Shown one piece after another: positions 38,495 to 46,631 of a stretch of 64,000 nt of DNA; the first letter of the stretch is position 1; every line of letters starts with the position of its first letter. Under the pieces are notes generated by a model. The model was not told the origin of the DNA. It ran no database searches and saw only the letters and a program-made list of their open reading frames with translations. A program made the position numbers and the translations under genes. Source of the DNA: Bordetella petrii (GTDB taxonomy: Bacteria > Pseudomonadota > Gammaproteobacteria > Burkholderiales > Burkholderiaceae_B); NCBI RefSeq assembly GCF_000067205.1, contig NC_010170.1:4030001-4094000 (forward strand), written 5' to 3'.

Positions 38495-38526
38495 GCGGGG
38501 CCCGCCGGCAATCGGCCGGGCCCCGC
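38495..38526. terminator. GC-rich hairpin between convergent cupin and Rrf2 genes
   Basis: GCGGGGCCCG (38495-38504) and CGGGCCCCGC (38517-38526) form a 10-bp stem. It has no T-run but lies exactly between two convergent genes. Confidence 0.55.
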
Positions 38527-38531
38527 TGCAA

Positions 38532-39020
38532 TCAGCCGGCCCGGTTCAGCACCCATTCGAACGTGCTTTGCCACAGGGCGGGCGGCACCTCGTCCGACAG
38601 GGTGTCGATCACATCCGCCAACGTTACCTCGCGCAGCGCGTTGCGCCATGCCTCGTCGGCGCGCCACATCACGCGCGCGATGGCGCACGGCTTGCTGTCG
38701 CAATGTCCCGACGGCCGGCACGGATTATTGACGCGGATGTTGTTGCAGGCGAATGTGCTGGCCCGCCCTTCCACCGCCTCGACAATATCCAGGAAAGTGA
38801 TTTCCGAGCCTGGCCGGGCAAGCCGGTAGCCGCCGCTGGGCCCCAGCGTGGTTTCGACCAGGCCCGCCTGCGACAGCGCCTGCAGCGCTTTCGACAAATA
38901 TTCCTTCGGGACGCCATGCAGTTCGGCCAGCGCCTTGGTAGACAGATACCGCCCCGGCGGCAGGCCGGCCAGGATGGCGCAACTGTGCAGCGCCCATTCG
39001 ACCTGACTTTTGAGAATCAT
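38532..39020 (-). CDS. Rrf2-family transcriptional regulator (possible iron-sulfur sensor)
   Basis: About 162 residues starting MILKSQVEWALHSCAILAGL at 39020; a TTG two codons upstream is another start. The winged-helix region is LSTKALAELHGVPKEYLSKAL then GPSGGYRLARPGSEITFLDI. Cysteines in FACNNIRVNNPC, then GHCDSKPC, fit the iron-sulfur site of NsrR/IscR-type proteins, though spacing differs from both. The convergent AhpD-like/cupin operon and its own gene carry the same palindrome, so it probably represses both until the cluster is damaged by a peroxide, NO or similar signal. Confidence 0.9.
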   Translation of the reverse strand: MILKSQVEWALHSCAILAGLPPGRYLSTKALAELHGVPKEYLSKALQALSQAGLVETTLGPSGGYRLARPGSEITFLDIVEAVEGRASTFACNNIRVNNPCRPSGHCDSKPCAIARVMWRADEAWRNALREVTLADVIDTLSDEVPPALWQSTFEWVLNRAG

Positions 39021-39066
39021 TCGCAACCCGCAAAATTAATGGCTGGCTTACCAGCATTGTTAATTA

Positions 39067-39083
39067 AGGATACTAGATATCCT
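39067..39083. promoter_or_regulatory. AGGATA-N5-TATCCT operator before the Rrf2 gene
   Basis: AGGATA-CTAGA-TATCCT lies 47-63 bases upstream of the regulator start. It matches the operator at 37476-37498 in both half-sites and spacer length. An AATTAAGG flank is shared as well. Confidence 0.7.
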
Positions 39084-39153
39084 CGAAACAGGGTAAACCG
39101 CGTGTCGTGGGCGCGCACACCCTGTAAACTGCCGGATTTTTGACTCTGGCGGC

Positions 39154-39912
39154 ATGGTTCAAGCACCCCGGCGCACCGGCGTCAGCGGCCCCACACTCAT
39201 ACGCTTGCTGGCCCGTCTGACGGACGCCGATATTTCCGAATCCAGGCAGTCGCTTGCCGACCGGCTCAGCCTTTGGCTGGGCTGGACCGACGCCATCGCA
39301 CTGTCGGCGGTGCTCGACGGCGGCCCACCGGCCGTGGCGCCGGGCGCCCAGGCCGACGGCGGCGCCGAGGCGCGCGAAGTCGAGCGCATGCGCAGCGCGC
39401 TGGCGCACGCCATCGCCGACGACCGGCCGTTTGCGGCGCCGCGTCCGCGCGGGCCGGCCGCCACGCAGGCAGCCCCCGCCGAGACTGAACCCGTCTACGC
39501 GACCTACCGCCAACGTTACCTGGCCTTACAGCAAAACATGGAAACCAGCATCGCCAAGACGCGCGCGCGCCTGCGCGCCCTACTGGCTGCCCAGGCCCCG
39601 GCCAAGGCTCGCCTGGCCATGGTGGACGCCATCATGGAACGCTCTCTGAGCCTGCACGAGCGCCGCCTGATGGGTACCATACCCGGCATGCTCGAAAAAC
39701 ACTTCGAACGCCTGCGTCGGGCCGCGCAAGATACCCAGGAGTCCGACATGCTTGACAGCGAGGCCTCCGCTCCCGCCCCCGCTCCCGCCCCCGCCGCGCC
39801 CGCGCCCTGGCTTGCCGCCTTCCGCGCCGACATGCGCAGCGTCCTGCGGGCCGAGCTGGACATCCGCCTGCAACCGATCGAGGGCCTGCTCGCCGCCCTG
39901 CGCGCCAACTGA
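39154..39912 (+). CDS. DUF3348 family protein, first gene of stator-like operon
   Basis: A 252-residue cytoplasmic protein with no signal peptide. The DUF3348 domain is seen in RTGVSGPTLIRLLARLTDAD and SLADRLSLWLGWTDAIALSA. A central helical region (YRQRYLALQQNMETSIAKTR, RLRALLAAQAPAKARLAMVD, LHERRLMGTIPGMLEKHFER) and a Pro/Ala linker precede a C-terminal amphipathic helix (LRAELDIRLQPIEGLLAALR). It starts the operon of DUF802, OmpA-like and DUF2894 genes, 11 bases before the next. Function unknown; the conserved gene order implies a joint role. Confidence 0.85.
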   Translation: MVQAPRRTGVSGPTLIRLLARLTDADISESRQSLADRLSLWLGWTDAIALSAVLDGGPPAVAPGAQADGGAEAREVERMRSALAHAIADDRPFAAPRPRGPAATQAAPAETEPVYATYRQRYLALQQNMETSIAKTRARLRALLAAQAPAKARLAMVDAIMERSLSLHERRLMGTIPGMLEKHFERLRRAAQDTQESDMLDSEASAPAPAPAPAAPAPWLAAFRADMRSVLRAELDIRLQPIEGLLAALRAN

Positions 39913-39923
39913 CCCGCATACCC

Positions 39924-42131
39924 ATGATCCGATACATCGTTCCTTTCGTCGTTTTTCTTGCAGGCCTGGCCGTCGTGGGCTGGATCGGCGCCGGCTACGT
40001 GGGCTCGAACCCGCTGGCGCTGACCGTGGCCGCGCTGATCGGCGCCTTCTATCTGGCCGGCGCCGTCGAGTTGCAGCGCTATCAGCAGCGCACCGCCGCC
40101 CTGGCGCGCGCCGTGGCCGGCCTTGCCGACACCCCGCCCAGTCTGGCTGCCTGGCTCGACCAACTGCCTCCCGGCCTGCGCAACACCGCGCGCCTGCGCA
40201 TCGAGGGCGAACGCGCCGCCTTTCCCGGCCCGTCGCTGACACCCTACCTGGTCGGGCTGCTGGTGCTGCTGGGCATGCTGGGTACCTTCCTGGGCATGGT
40301 CGCCACCTTGCGCGGCACCGGCATGGCCCTGGAGAGCGCGATCGACCTGCATGCCATCCGCGAATCGCTTGCCGCCCCGGTCAAGGGGCTGGGCTTCGCC
40401 TTCGGCACCTCGGTCGCGGGCGTGGCCACGTCGGCCGCGCTGGGCCTGCTGGCGGCGCTCGCCCGCCGCGAGCGCATCCATGCCGTGCAGCAGCTCGACA
40501 CCAAAGTCGCCACCACCCTGCGCGTTTACTCGCCTGCCTACCAGCGCGAACAGGCCTTTGAGCTGCTGCAGCGGCAAGCCGACGCCATGCCGGTGCTGGC
40601 GGAACGCCTGCAGGCCATGATGGCCACCATCGAACAGCAAAGCCAGGCGCTGAACGAGCGGCTGGCGGCCGGCCAGGATACCTTCCACGACAAGGCTGAC
40701 GCCGCCTACACGCGCCTGGCCGCCGCCATGGAGCAGGCGCTCAAGCAAGGCGTGGCCGACAGCGCCGCGGCCGCCGGCGCGGCCATCCGACCCGCCGTCG
40801 AGGCCACGCTGGCTGGCCTGGCGCGCGAGACTTCCGCCTGGCAGGACACGCTGGCGCAAACCGTGCGCCAGCAGCTCGACGGCCTGTCCGGCCGCTTCGA
40901 AGCCACCACCACCACCGTGGCCGACACCTGGACGTCGGCGTTGGCCGAGCATCAGCGTGCCAGCGAGGCGCTGGCACAAGGCCTGGGCGCGTCGCTGCAA
41001 CAGTTCACGCGCACGTTTGAAGAACGGTCGGCCGGGCTGCTGGACAGCGTATCGGCCCGTTTGGAAGCCACCACGGCCGGCATGGCGGCAGCCTGGAGCG
41101 GCGCGCTGGCCCAGCAAGAAGAAACCGGCGCCAGGCTGGCGGGCGAGCACCAGCGCGCCCTGGCTGCCGCCACGGCTACCCTGGAACAGCATTCCGCCGC
41201 GCTGCTAAGCAACATCAGCCGGTCGCACGCCGACCTGCAGACCGAACTCGCGGCCCGCGACGAGCAGCGCCTGGCCGCCTGGCATGCGTCGCTGACGCAA
41301 ACCGCGCAAGACCTCTCCGCGCAGACCCAGGCCCATGCGCGCGACACAATCGCCGAAGTGGCGCAACTGGTGCAGACTGCCGCCGAAGCCCCCAAGGCCG
41401 CCGCCGAAGTCATTGCCGAACTGCGCCAGAAGCTGTCCGACAGCATGGCGCGCGACAACGCCATGCTGGACGAGCGCAGCCGCCTGATGGAAACGCTGGG
41501 CACGCTGCTCGATGCGGTGAACCACGCATCGTCGCAACAGCGCACCGCCGTCGACGAACTCATCGCCACTTCGGCCGGCCTGCTCGAACGGGTCGGCAGC
41601 CAGTTTACCGAGCAGGTCGAACGCGCCGGCAGTCAGTTCACCGACAAGATCGACCGCGCGAGCACTCAATTCACCGAGCAGGCCGCGCACGCCAGCACGC
41701 AACTCACCGAGCAGGCCGAACGTGCCAGCGCCCAATTCACCGAGCAAGCCGCGCACGCCAGCACCCAGTTCACCGAACAGGTCGACCGCCTGGGCGCGCA
41801 GTTCACCAGCAAGGTCGAGGCTGAAACGGGCAAGCTGGACGGCATGGCCGCGCAAGTCGCCGTTGGGGCCGCCGAAGTCGCCAGCCTGGGCGAAGCCTTT
41901 GGCGCCGCCGTACAGACGTTCGGACAGTCCAGCGACAAGCTGGTGGACCACCTGCAGCGCATCGAGGCCGCGCTCGACAAATCCATGGCGCGCAGTGACG
42001 AGCAGCTTGCCTACTATGTCGCCCAGGCGCGCGAAGTCATCGACCTGAGCGTCATGTCGCAGAAGCAGATCCTCGAAGACCTGCAGCAACTGGCCGGACA
42101 GCAGGCCGCCGCGGGCAGCGAAACGGCATGA
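39924..42131 (+). CDS. DUF802 protein: MotA/TolQ/ExbB-like membrane domain with giant coiled-coil tail
   Basis: A 735-residue protein. Four membrane helices lie at about residues 5-25, 31-50, 108-128 (PYLVGLLVLLGMLGTFLGMV) and 156-180 (GFAFGTSVAGVATSAALGLL); the last two carry the glycine-rich pattern of MotA, TolQ and ExbB. Residues about 190-735 form a long helical tail almost without hydrophobic breaks. Between residues 559 and 635 seven 11-residue repeats occur (consensus AQFTEQ-RAS), then a final helix. The overall plan is that of ZorA of the Zorya system. It overlaps the OmpA-like gene by 4 bases, which would supply the partner of a proton-driven stator. Confidence 0.88.
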   Translation: MIRYIVPFVVFLAGLAVVGWIGAGYVGSNPLALTVAALIGAFYLAGAVELQRYQQRTAALARAVAGLADTPPSLAAWLDQLPPGLRNTARLRIEGERAAFPGPSLTPYLVGLLVLLGMLGTFLGMVATLRGTGMALESAIDLHAIRESLAAPVKGLGFAFGTSVAGVATSAALGLLAALARRERIHAVQQLDTKVATTLRVYSPAYQREQAFELLQRQADAMPVLAERLQAMMATIEQQSQALNERLAAGQDTFHDKADAAYTRLAAAMEQALKQGVADSAAAAGAAIRPAVEATLAGLARETSAWQDTLAQTVRQQLDGLSGRFEATTTTVADTWTSALAEHQRASEALAQGLGASLQQFTRTFEERSAGLLDSVSARLEATTAGMAAAWSGALAQQEETGARLAGEHQRALAAATATLEQHSAALLSNISRSHADLQTELAARDEQRLAAWHASLTQTAQDLSAQTQAHARDTIAEVAQLVQTAAEAPKAAAEVIAELRQKLSDSMARDNAMLDERSRLMETLGTLLDAVNHASSQQRTAVDELIATSAGLLERVGSQFTEQVERAGSQFTDKIDRASTQFTEQAAHASTQLTEQAERASAQFTEQAAHASTQFTEQVDRLGAQFTSKVEAETGKLDGMAAQVAVGAAEVASLGEAFGAAVQTFGQSSDKLVDHLQRIEAALDKSMARSDEQLAYYVAQAREVIDLSVMSQKQILEDLQQLAGQQAAAGSETA
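41598..41828. repeat. 33-bp tandem repeat inside the DUF802 tail
   Basis: Seven units of 33 bases (11 codons), starting at 41598, 41631, 41664, 41697, 41730, 41763 and 41796. The encoded units are SQFTEQVERAG, SQFTDKIDRAS, TQFTEQAAHAS, TQLTEQAERAS, AQFTEQAAHAS, TQFTEQVDRLG and AQFTSKVEAET. An 11-residue period is a hendecad and fits a nearly straight coiled coil; copy number may vary between strains. Confidence 0.9.
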
Positions 42132-42775
42132 GAAACGAGATCGACGCCGGCGTAGAACCTACCGCCCCGGCCTGGGCGGTGTTCGGCGACCTGATGTCAG
42201 TATTGCTGGGCGCGTTCGTGCTGATCCTGGTCAGCGTGATCGGCGTGCAGCTCGAACTGTCGGCCCGGCTGGAATCGGAAGTCAAGCAGCGGCAGGAAGA
42301 AACCCAGCGGCGCATCGAACTGGAACAGGCCCTGGCGGGGCCGTTGGCCGCCGGCCGCGTCACGCTGGTAGATGGCCGTATCGGCATCAGCGGCAGCGTG
42401 CTGTTCGCGCTGAATTCCGACGAGCTGCAGCCCGAGGGCGAGGAAGTGCTCAAGAGCCTGGTCGGGCCGCTGTCGGCCTACCTGCAGGCGCGCGACGAAG
42501 TGTTGATGGTGAGCGGCTTTACCGATAACCAGCCGGTGCACGGCAACAACCGCCGCTTTGCCGACAACTGGGATCTGTCTGCCCAGCGGGCGCTGACGGT
42601 GACCCGCGCCTTGATCGAGCAAGGCATCGCGCCCGCCTCGGTATTCGCCGCCGCGTTCGGCGCCGAACAACCTGTGGCTTCGAACGACAGCGCCGAGGGG
42701 CGCGCCAGCAACCGGCGGGTAGAAATCGTGCCGGTCGCGCGTCCGTCTAAAGACAAGGCGCCGGCCCGTGGCTGA
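42128..42775 (+). CDS. MotB/ZorB-like OmpA-family protein
   Basis: A 215-residue protein with a short cytoplasmic start, one transmembrane helix (PAWAVFGDLMSVLLGAFVLI, about 15-38) and a periplasmic OmpA-like peptidoglycan domain (VLFALNSDELQPEGEEVLKS, VSGFTDNQPVHGNN, SNRRVEI). Asp21 in VFGDLMS corresponds to the proton-carrying aspartate of MotB (PAWAVFGDLM in many members). It would anchor the DUF802 stator to the cell wall. The start overlaps the DUF802 stop (ATGA), and its end overlaps the DUF2894 start by 8 bases. Confidence 0.9.
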   Translation: MRNEIDAGVEPTAPAWAVFGDLMSVLLGAFVLILVSVIGVQLELSARLESEVKQRQEETQRRIELEQALAGPLAAGRVTLVDGRIGISGSVLFALNSDELQPEGEEVLKSLVGPLSAYLQARDEVLMVSGFTDNQPVHGNNRRFADNWDLSAQRALTVTRALIEQGIAPASVFAAAFGAEQPVASNDSAEGRASNRRVEIVPVARPSKDKAPARG

Positions 42776-43400
42776 CAGCGGCACCGCCGACATCCAGGCC
42801 ATGCTCGACGCATGGCGCGAGCGCGGCGCCGACCGCGTCGACCCGCCGCGTTTCCAGCTGATCGCCGCGCTAGCCGGGCGCGCCGCCCGCCAACAGGGCG
42901 AAGCGCGCCGCATGCTGGATGCGCGGCTGGCCGAACTGGCTCGGCAGTATGAAGCGCAAGCCGCCAGTACCCCAGACGACGAACCCGCGCCGCAAGCCGC
43001 CGCGCCGGCCGCATCCGCCGGGCTGGGCAGCTTGCTGCACTACATCGAGAGCGGCGTGGCGGCAGACGCGCCAGCCCATGCCGATACCCGCGCGCGACGG
43101 CGCGGGGCGTATCCCGAACTGGATCTGCTGGACTACTTTCAGGCCACCTGGGCCCGCCTCAGCACCGACCGGCAGTTGCGCCAGTCGCAAGAGCAAGTGC
43201 ACGAGAACGCCGGCCCGCTCAATTCCAACCACCTGGTGCACCGGGCGTTGTCGCTGATGCGCGAGGAGTCTCCGGGATACCTGCACCAGTTCCTGTCGTA
43301 TCTCGACGCGCTGTCTTGGGTAGACCAGCTCAATAACAACGGCGCGCTGGCCGCCAAGCCCGCCCCTCGCGCCAAAAAAGGCGGGCGCGGCGCGCGCTGA
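42768..43400 (+). CDS. DUF2894 family protein, last gene of stator-like operon
   Basis: A 210-residue cytoplasmic protein. The domain is recognised by DIQAMLDAWRERGADRVDPP and RFQLIAALAGRAARQQGEAR at the start, a variable Pro/Ala linker, and the conserved C-terminus ELDLLDYFQATWARLSTDRQ with NAGPLNSNHLVHRALSLMRE. It is always, as far as I know, found behind the OmpA-like gene of this cluster. Function unknown; it may bind the DUF802 tail. Confidence 0.85.
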   Translation: MADSGTADIQAMLDAWRERGADRVDPPRFQLIAALAGRAARQQGEARRMLDARLAELARQYEAQAASTPDDEPAPQAAAPAASAGLGSLLHYIESGVAADAPAHADTRARRRGAYPELDLLDYFQATWARLSTDRQLRQSQEQVHENAGPLNSNHLVHRALSLMREESPGYLHQFLSYLDALSWVDQLNNNGALAAKPAPRAKKGGRGAR

Positions 43401-43415
43401 CGCGCCGGGAAAGCG

Positions 43416-44585
43416 CTAAGGCAGCGACCGGTCCAGCGCCGTGATGATCTCGTACGCGGCCCGCACCCGGGCCTCGACCGGAAAATTCCTGTTGGCCAGC
43501 AACACCACGCCCAACCGCCGCTGGGGCACGAACGCAATATAGGCGCCGAACCCGTTGGTCGAGCCTGTCTTGTTGATCCACGCATCGGCACGGGCCGGCT
43601 GCGGCGGCGCAATGCCCAGCACCGGCACGGCATCGTAGGTCAGGGTGGCCGAATTGCCGTCCAGCAGCGCCTGCAAGGCGACCGGATAAGGATATTGTTC
43701 CCAGATCAGGTCCTGGGTCATGGGCCCGGCCTGGAAGTAGCCGGCGTGAGTATCCATGATGGCGCGCCGCAAGACCGGGTCCAGCGCCCGCATGCCCATA
43801 TTGGCCTGCATGAAGCGCACCATGTCGGCCGCCGTCGTCTTCACGCCGTACGCTTGCTGCCACAGTACGCCAGGCGCCAGCCGGATGGGCCGGCCGGCTT
43901 GTGTGTAGCCTTGCGCGTACGACGCCATGCGGGCGGCGGACACATTCAGGCAGGTGTCGGCCATGCCCAGCGCGGGGAACAACTGGCCTTCGGCCAGCGC
44001 GGCAAAATCCTGCCCCAGGCTGCGCGCCGCGGCCAGGCCCAGCGTGCCGATCCCCGGATTGGTGTAAGTGCGATACGTGCCCGGCGGGTACGTGGCGCGC
44101 CAGGCCCGGAAATAATCCATCAGTTGCGCCTCGTCGCGCACGCCATCCGGCACTTGCAGCGGCAGGCCGCCCGCGGTGTGCGTGCCCAGGTGCAACAGGC
44201 TGACCTGGCCGTACTCGGTGCCGCGCAGCTCGGGCAAGTGCTTGCCGATCGGGTCGGCCAGCGACAGCTGGTTGCGCGCCTGCGCCCAGGTAGCCAATAG
44301 GGCCGTGAACGTCTTGCTCAGCGAACCAACCTCGAACAGCGTTCCGGCTGCCACCGGCTGGCCGGTTTGCCGCGATTGCACGCCATAGTTCAGCACCAGG
44401 GACGTGTCCTGAGCCACGACGCCCACCGCCATGCCAGGTATGTCGTACTGCTGCATCACCGGCTTGACCACGCCATCCACGGCGGCGCGAACCCGCGCCT
44501 GCCGGTCATCGGTCTGGCCGCCCGCCACGGCAGAGGCAGCCGCCGCCAGCAAGGCCGCCGCGGCACAAAAACGATGGAACCTCAT
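43416..44585 (-). CDS. Class C (AmpC-type) beta-lactamase
   Basis: A 389-residue serine enzyme of the class C fold. The start at 44585 (MRFHRFCAAAALLAAAASAV) gives a signal peptide. The active-site triad is the SLSK motif (Ser88, Lys91), the YTN motif in GTYRTYTNPGIG (usually YAN), and NKTGSTNGFGAYIAF near the C-terminus. Length is close to AmpC (380). It may confer cephalosporin resistance; no ampR regulator is adjacent, and it runs convergent to the stator operon with a 16-base gap. It could instead be a related esterase, but the KTG motif favours a beta-lactamase. Confidence 0.9.
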   Translation of the reverse strand: MRFHRFCAAAALLAAAASAVAGGQTDDRQARVRAAVDGVVKPVMQQYDIPGMAVGVVAQDTSLVLNYGVQSRQTGQPVAAGTLFEVGSLSKTFTALLATWAQARNQLSLADPIGKHLPELRGTEYGQVSLLHLGTHTAGGLPLQVPDGVRDEAQLMDYFRAWRATYPPGTYRTYTNPGIGTLGLAAARSLGQDFAALAEGQLFPALGMADTCLNVSAARMASYAQGYTQAGRPIRLAPGVLWQQAYGVKTTAADMVRFMQANMGMRALDPVLRRAIMDTHAGYFQAGPMTQDLIWEQYPYPVALQALLDGNSATLTYDAVPVLGIAPPQPARADAWINKTGSTNGFGAYIAFVPQRRLGVVLLANRNFPVEARVRAAYEIITALDRSLP

Positions 44586-44640
44586 TGCCACGACTCTCTC
44601 CATGCGCCACGCGAAAGCCGCAAGATTAACGCGCCCGGCA

Positions 44641-45245
44641 TCAAGGCGCCGGCGTCACTGCGCGCGGCCGGCGCACCACTCGCAGCTTGCCGCTGTCGCC
44701 GCCGCCGCAAAACAAGCGATCCGCACCGTCGGATTCCAGCCCCGACACGCCCTTGCCGGCCGGCATGGCCAGGCTGGCCAGCACTTGCCCGGTACGCGCG
44801 TCGATCTGCCGCAGCTCGCTGGCATCGTCTTCCCAGGTGCCATGCCACAGCTCGCCATCGACCCAGGTCACCCCGGTGACATAGCGATTGGACTCCAGCA
44901 CGTTCAGCACCTTGCCGGTTTCCGGATCGACCTGATAGATCTTGCGGTTCTCGAAATGCGCCACCCACAACATGCCGTCGGCCCACGCCAGCCCGGAATG
45001 GCCTTCGCCTTCGGGAGTGGGCACGCTCGCCAGCACCTTGCCGCTGTGCGGGTCGATTTTCTGGATGCGGTCGCCCGCGATCTGGAAAAACACTTTGCCG
45101 TCGAAAGCCGTGCCGGCCGGCGTCGCGGCTTCGATACTGCGCGCGGCCTGGCCGCTGTCCGGGTCCACGGCGAGCAGAGCGGCGCCGGTGGCCAGCCAGA
45201 CATGGCGGCCGTCGTAGGTCACGCCATTGACCTGATCGGCGCCCG
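44641..45245 (-). pseudogene. Beta-propeller (glutamine cyclotransferase-like) protein, 5' end deleted
   Basis: About 200 residues of a repeat protein: repeats of the type DGRHVWLATGAALLAVDPDS, DGKVFFQIAGDRIQKIDPHS, ADGMLWVAHFENRKIYQVDP and VDGELWHGTWEDDASELRQI. In relatives, 30 or more residues precede the GVTYDG segment. Here the upstream sequence belongs to another gene in another frame, with a junction at about 45238-45250. A GTG at 45222 could start a shortened protein (193 residues), so some function might survive. Confidence 0.65.
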
Positions 45246-45392
45246 CGCCCGCTCCAGGTCACCCAGTTGCGCCATGGCAATGCCGCGCAGCGCCAACCCG
45301 GACGCATCGTCGCGCAGCGCAACGTGCTTGAGCGCTTCGAGGGGCCTACCGGCAGCCAGCGCGCGGGCGGCGGCGGCAATCAGCTGATCCAT
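45219..45392 (-). pseudogene. N-terminal remnant of a helical-repeat regulator
   Basis: Starts at 45392 (MDQLIAAAARALAAGRPLEA, then LKHVALRDDASGLALRGIAM) and stops after 57 residues. The start looks like a family of larger (about 300-residue) proteins of related bacteria with a helical-repeat N-terminus and a DNA-binding C-terminus. Here the sequence leaves that family after LGDLERARA and enters the beta-propeller gene out of frame. The remaining part is too short to be functional. Confidence 0.6.
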
Positions 45393-45514
45393 GGAAATCC
45401 CGCCACATTTGTCACTCCCCCCGGATGATGCGGCGATCCTAACCTATCACCAAGGGTTCAGCCAGGCGCCGCCCGGCAGCCCCGCCGACACACGACTTTA
45501 CGGAGCAAGCCACT

Positions 45515-46291
45515 ATGACAGCACATACCACCGGAACCCGCGAGGCCTGGCTGGCCGAACGCCTGGCCCTGCTGCAGGCCGAAAAAGAACTGACCCGCCG
45601 CGGCGACGAGCTGGCCCGGCGCCGCCAGGCGCTGCCCTGGGTGCGTATCGACAAGCCATACCGCTTCGATACCGAGGCGGGTCCCGCAACCCTGGCCGAC
45701 CTGTTCCAGGGCCGTTCGCAGTTGCTGGTGTACCACTTCATGTTCGGCCCCGACTACCAGGCCGGCTGCCCGTCGTGCTCGTCCATCGCCGACGGGTTCA
45801 ACGGCATCGTCACCCACCTGGCCAACCACGACGTCATGCTGACCGCCGTGTCGCGCGCCCCGCTGGACAAATTGACAGCCTACAAGCAGCGCATGGGCTG
45901 GACGTTTCCATGGGCCTCGTCGGCCGGCAGCGATTTCAATGCCGACTTCAACATCTGGTTCACCGAAACCCAGCAGCGCGACGGCGACATCAATTACAAC
46001 TACCGGCGCGAATCGGAGTTCGCGTGGCGGGACGGGCAGCAAGGCGGCGGGCAAACCGCCGAAGACCGCATCGCCGCCATGTGCGGCACCGATGCCGCCA
46101 CCTTCCAGCGCGACCGCCCCGGCATGAGCGCTTTTGTGCGGGAGGGCGACGCCGTCTGTCACACCTATTCCGCCTACGCGCGCGGCCTGGACGGACTTTG
46201 GGGCATGTACCAATGGCTGGACCGCGCACCGAAGGGCCGCAACGAAACCGGCGTATGGTGGCGCCGCCACGACGAATACGCGCAGCGCTGA
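45515..46291 (+). CDS. DUF899 family thioredoxin-like protein
   Basis: A 258-residue cytoplasmic protein with the DUF899 pattern: AERLALLQAEKELTRRGDEL at the start, PWVRIDKPYRFDTEAG, LLVYHFMFGPDYQAGCPSCS (thioredoxin-like strand and a CPSC motif), FPWASSAGSDFNADFNIWFT and GVWWRRHDEY at the end. The fold resembles AhpC/thioredoxin proteins, but a catalytic role is not shown. The start at 45515 follows GGAGCAAGCCACT. Confidence 0.9.
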   Translation: MTAHTTGTREAWLAERLALLQAEKELTRRGDELARRRQALPWVRIDKPYRFDTEAGPATLADLFQGRSQLLVYHFMFGPDYQAGCPSCSSIADGFNGIVTHLANHDVMLTAVSRAPLDKLTAYKQRMGWTFPWASSAGSDFNADFNIWFTETQQRDGDINYNYRRESEFAWRDGQQGGGQTAEDRIAAMCGTDAATFQRDRPGMSAFVREGDAVCHTYSAYARGLDGLWGMYQWLDRAPKGRNETGVWWRRHDEYAQR

Positions 46292-46631
46292 GAGCCGCCA
46301 TGCGCGCCAGCCTCCCGGGCGCGTCGATTACCGCGCGCCGCGATCCGCCCCATGATGCCGCGGGCCGGTTGGCATTCGTGGGTCTGCTGGCGCGATTGAT
46401 TTCGGCACACCCGGCCGATACAACGCTTACCACGCCTTGCAATTTTCATGGTCCCGCGCCGTCGTCGCGGCGGGGGATGCAACGCCTTTACACAGTCGGT
46501 CACGAATAAGCGCTTTGGTCACGATTAAGTGATTTCGAAGCCATTACAGAAACGTCCGAACTGCCTTGCTCTGTGCATAAATGGGCGCGAGTGCGCTGAA
46601 TCACCCGCGCACTATTGAAGGAGCAACCGCC
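46292..46631. promoter_or_regulatory. Non-coding region upstream of the histidine-rich lipoprotein
   Basis: This 340-base gap has no supported gene. A direct repeat GGTCACGAWTAAG occurs at 46498-46510 and 46517-46529 (spacing 19 bases). Such helical-phase repeats are typical of two-component response-regulator or LysR-type sites. The repeat lies about 110 bases before the start codon, upstream of the presumed promoter. Confidence 0.5.

Noticed and set aside
43416..44585. Acquired resistance gene on a mobile element
   Set aside because: The class C enzyme has the base composition of its neighbours and no transposase, integron or repeat borders; it looks chromosomal.
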